Origin: Phorcus lineatus
Taxonomy: Eukaryota > Mollusca > Gastropoda > Trochida > Trochidae
Direction: 5' to 3'
DNA length: 64,000 bases
Assembly (NCBI GenBank): GCA_921293015.1
Contig: OV121086.1
Span: 28,010,254 to 28,074,253, forward strand
Shown here piece by piece: positions 62,609-64,000 of this stretch (positions are counted from its first letter, which is position 1; each line of letters opens with the position of its first letter). The notes below the pieces were generated by a model, which did no database searches, was not told the DNA's origin, and was given only the letters and a program-made list of their open reading frames with translations. The translations under genes were made by a program, and so were the position numbers.

Positions 62609-64000
62609 TTAAACAATAACTCCAGTGACGGGTGTCTGCAGAAGAACGATATGCCGGTGCTGGTATCTGACCCCGTTGGCAAGGTGATGGTCCACCAGTT
62701 CTTTCAGGGTAAATGCTTCTTTCTGATCCTTATACAGGAAGTACTTCATCCCGGCGTGGCTTCTCCGTTTCTTGATCAGGAACGTCATTAATGATCCACA
62801 ATACCTGGCGAACAAATATAAGAATAAGACATATTTACGTTCGTGAAACAGAATTAACCAGATAAAAAGGTATACATTGTAGCTGGGTTATAGTCACGTT
62901 AATGCAAACACGAGTTTAATATTTTGTTAAATGAACGCCATCATTACTTAATAGCCATTGAATTACATAGCACAAGGTAACCAAAGACTAGTAAGGCCAT
63001 ATGTATTTCCTTAAGTCCTTTATACCACATGGTCCCTTAACTGACGATATTCAACTTCCTTTCAAGATAGGGATAAGGTACAATTTATCAAACTTACACA
63101 TCCTTCTCACAAATATTTACAAAATTTATATCTGAATTAGATACAAAACAATAAAGTGATATCATACAGAAATGATAGAGAGAAATCTACAGGGTGATTA
63201 AAAAATATACACACTGCAGTGGGAAGAAACGCTTACTGTATAGATACATATTGCTAAACGTCTTTGTGGCTGACATGCTTTTGCGTATATGATAATTTCT
63301 TTCTGCCACTTAAAGTGACACAGAGTATGTTTTTAATTGTTTATGTCCCTTAAATAAGAACCAATTTACTGTCCTCAATTAAGTTCAAATCGCCTATATC
63401 TCCTAAATTCCAAAATTGTCCTATTTTTATGTTTTCAATGATAAATGAAAAATGGCCATATAAATGTTAGGAAGTCGAAATTCTACGTACATTTTACATG
63501 TGAGTCAAAAGTCCTTATTATTATTACAAATCCATATTTGTATTTGTGTCTGCTGTAAATAAGTTTCAAAAATTATGTTTGAGTCATTAACTATTTTAGT
63601 CTTATTTCTCGCCTTAACATAAGAGAAAACGTGGTTTTTGACCTTTTCATCAATAATGATATATGATTTAACGGAAATTGAATATAGTTTTGGTGAGATT
63701 ACTTTTTCGAAAAAATCGTTACTTATTCTATAGATGCATAATGAATTGATAAGAAAGAGAAAGATTTCAAATGTTTGGAAATGAAAACTTACATGACGGT
63801 AATTGCCGGTTTTCTTAATCCTTTGAAATACCAGATGAGATAAGTTCCATCCTTTTTATTCTTTATTGCCATTTCAACCTTTCACAAAAATGAAATGAAA
63901 TTGTTGAAAAAAGAAGACGTCCCTGGTGTTGCCAGTGACAGCGTTAAAATTGTGATACCACACAGACATATCCATGAAATTATTAAAAAGAAGATTGTAA
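62609..64000 (-). CDS. Gene C (partial): last two exons of a third CARD/SH2 paralogue
   Basis: Exon 7 (62804-62609, 196 nt) and exon 6 (63878-63793, 86 nt) match genes A and B in length, phase and splice sites; the remaining exons lie beyond the right edge. Exon 6 reads VEMAIKNKKDGTYLIWYFKG and exon 7 carries FTLKELVDHHLANG and ends TPVTGVIV. Trp again occupies the FLVR arginine position. The N-terminal CARD cannot be verified in this window. Confidence 0.8.

Overview
The window looks like intron-rich, AT-rich animal nuclear DNA. A lophotrochozoan, probably a mollusc, fits best: there are spliced metazoan signalling domains, Penelope-like elements with hammerhead ribozymes, scattered 'ttatctccctt' motifs and a dispersed SINE-like repeat of a kind I associate with molluscs. 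No bacterial or viral gene organisation is visible. All exon models below were made by eye from splice sites, reading frame and comparison of paralogous copies inside the window.

The main content is a minus-strand tandem family. Two complete genes (A, 13971-22123; B, 32133-39037) and the 3' end of a third (C, 62609 to the right edge) share seven coding exons with conserved lengths and phases. They encode about 535-538 residues: an N-terminal CARD split over two exons, a long tyrosine- and acid-rich linker, a basic linker, and a C-terminal SH2 domain split over three exons. In all three copies the phosphotyrosine-binding arginine of the SH2 FLVR motif is a tryptophan. A fourth locus (D, 47453-49253, with dead exons up to 53.2 kb) carries related CARD exons but ends in a short tail with no SH2 domain.

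The family lies in a segmental duplication: 3'-flanking blocks at 11.7-13.97, 29.5-32.1 and 60.6-62.6 kb are homologous, as are the 5' blocks at 24.0-25.3 and 39.4-39.8/44.8-45.2 kb and the blocks at 28.0-28.6 and 46.4-47.2 kb. Because the copies align, several insertions can be dated to after the duplication: a 2.1 kb TIR element in A, a 552 bp hAT-like element and a 515 bp insertion with a 16 bp target duplication in B, and a 120 bp intronic triplication in A.

Mobile DNA fills the rest. 25.7-27.9 kb holds two decayed Penelope-like elements with four hammerhead motifs (three with intact cores, one with the catalytic G mutated). 40.56-42.48 kb is a degenerate L1/Tx1-like LINE. 51.27-52.84 kb is a 5'-truncated LINE between 55 bp perfect direct repeats. 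There are also three MITE families, SINE-like copies, minisatellites (27 bp unit at 49.4-49.9 kb; about 23 bp at 44.45-44.76 kb; about 32 bp acceptor-derived arrays around gene D) and TA, AAT, GAA and G tracts. 0-8.4 kb, 42.5-44.4 kb and most of 54-60.6 kb hold no gene I can support.

Working hypothesis: A-C encode CARD scaffold/adaptor proteins whose linker tyrosines could be phosphorylated and recruit SH2 partners, while their own SH2 domain may no longer bind phosphotyrosine; D could supply a CARD-only partner or competitor. This is inferred from domains only.
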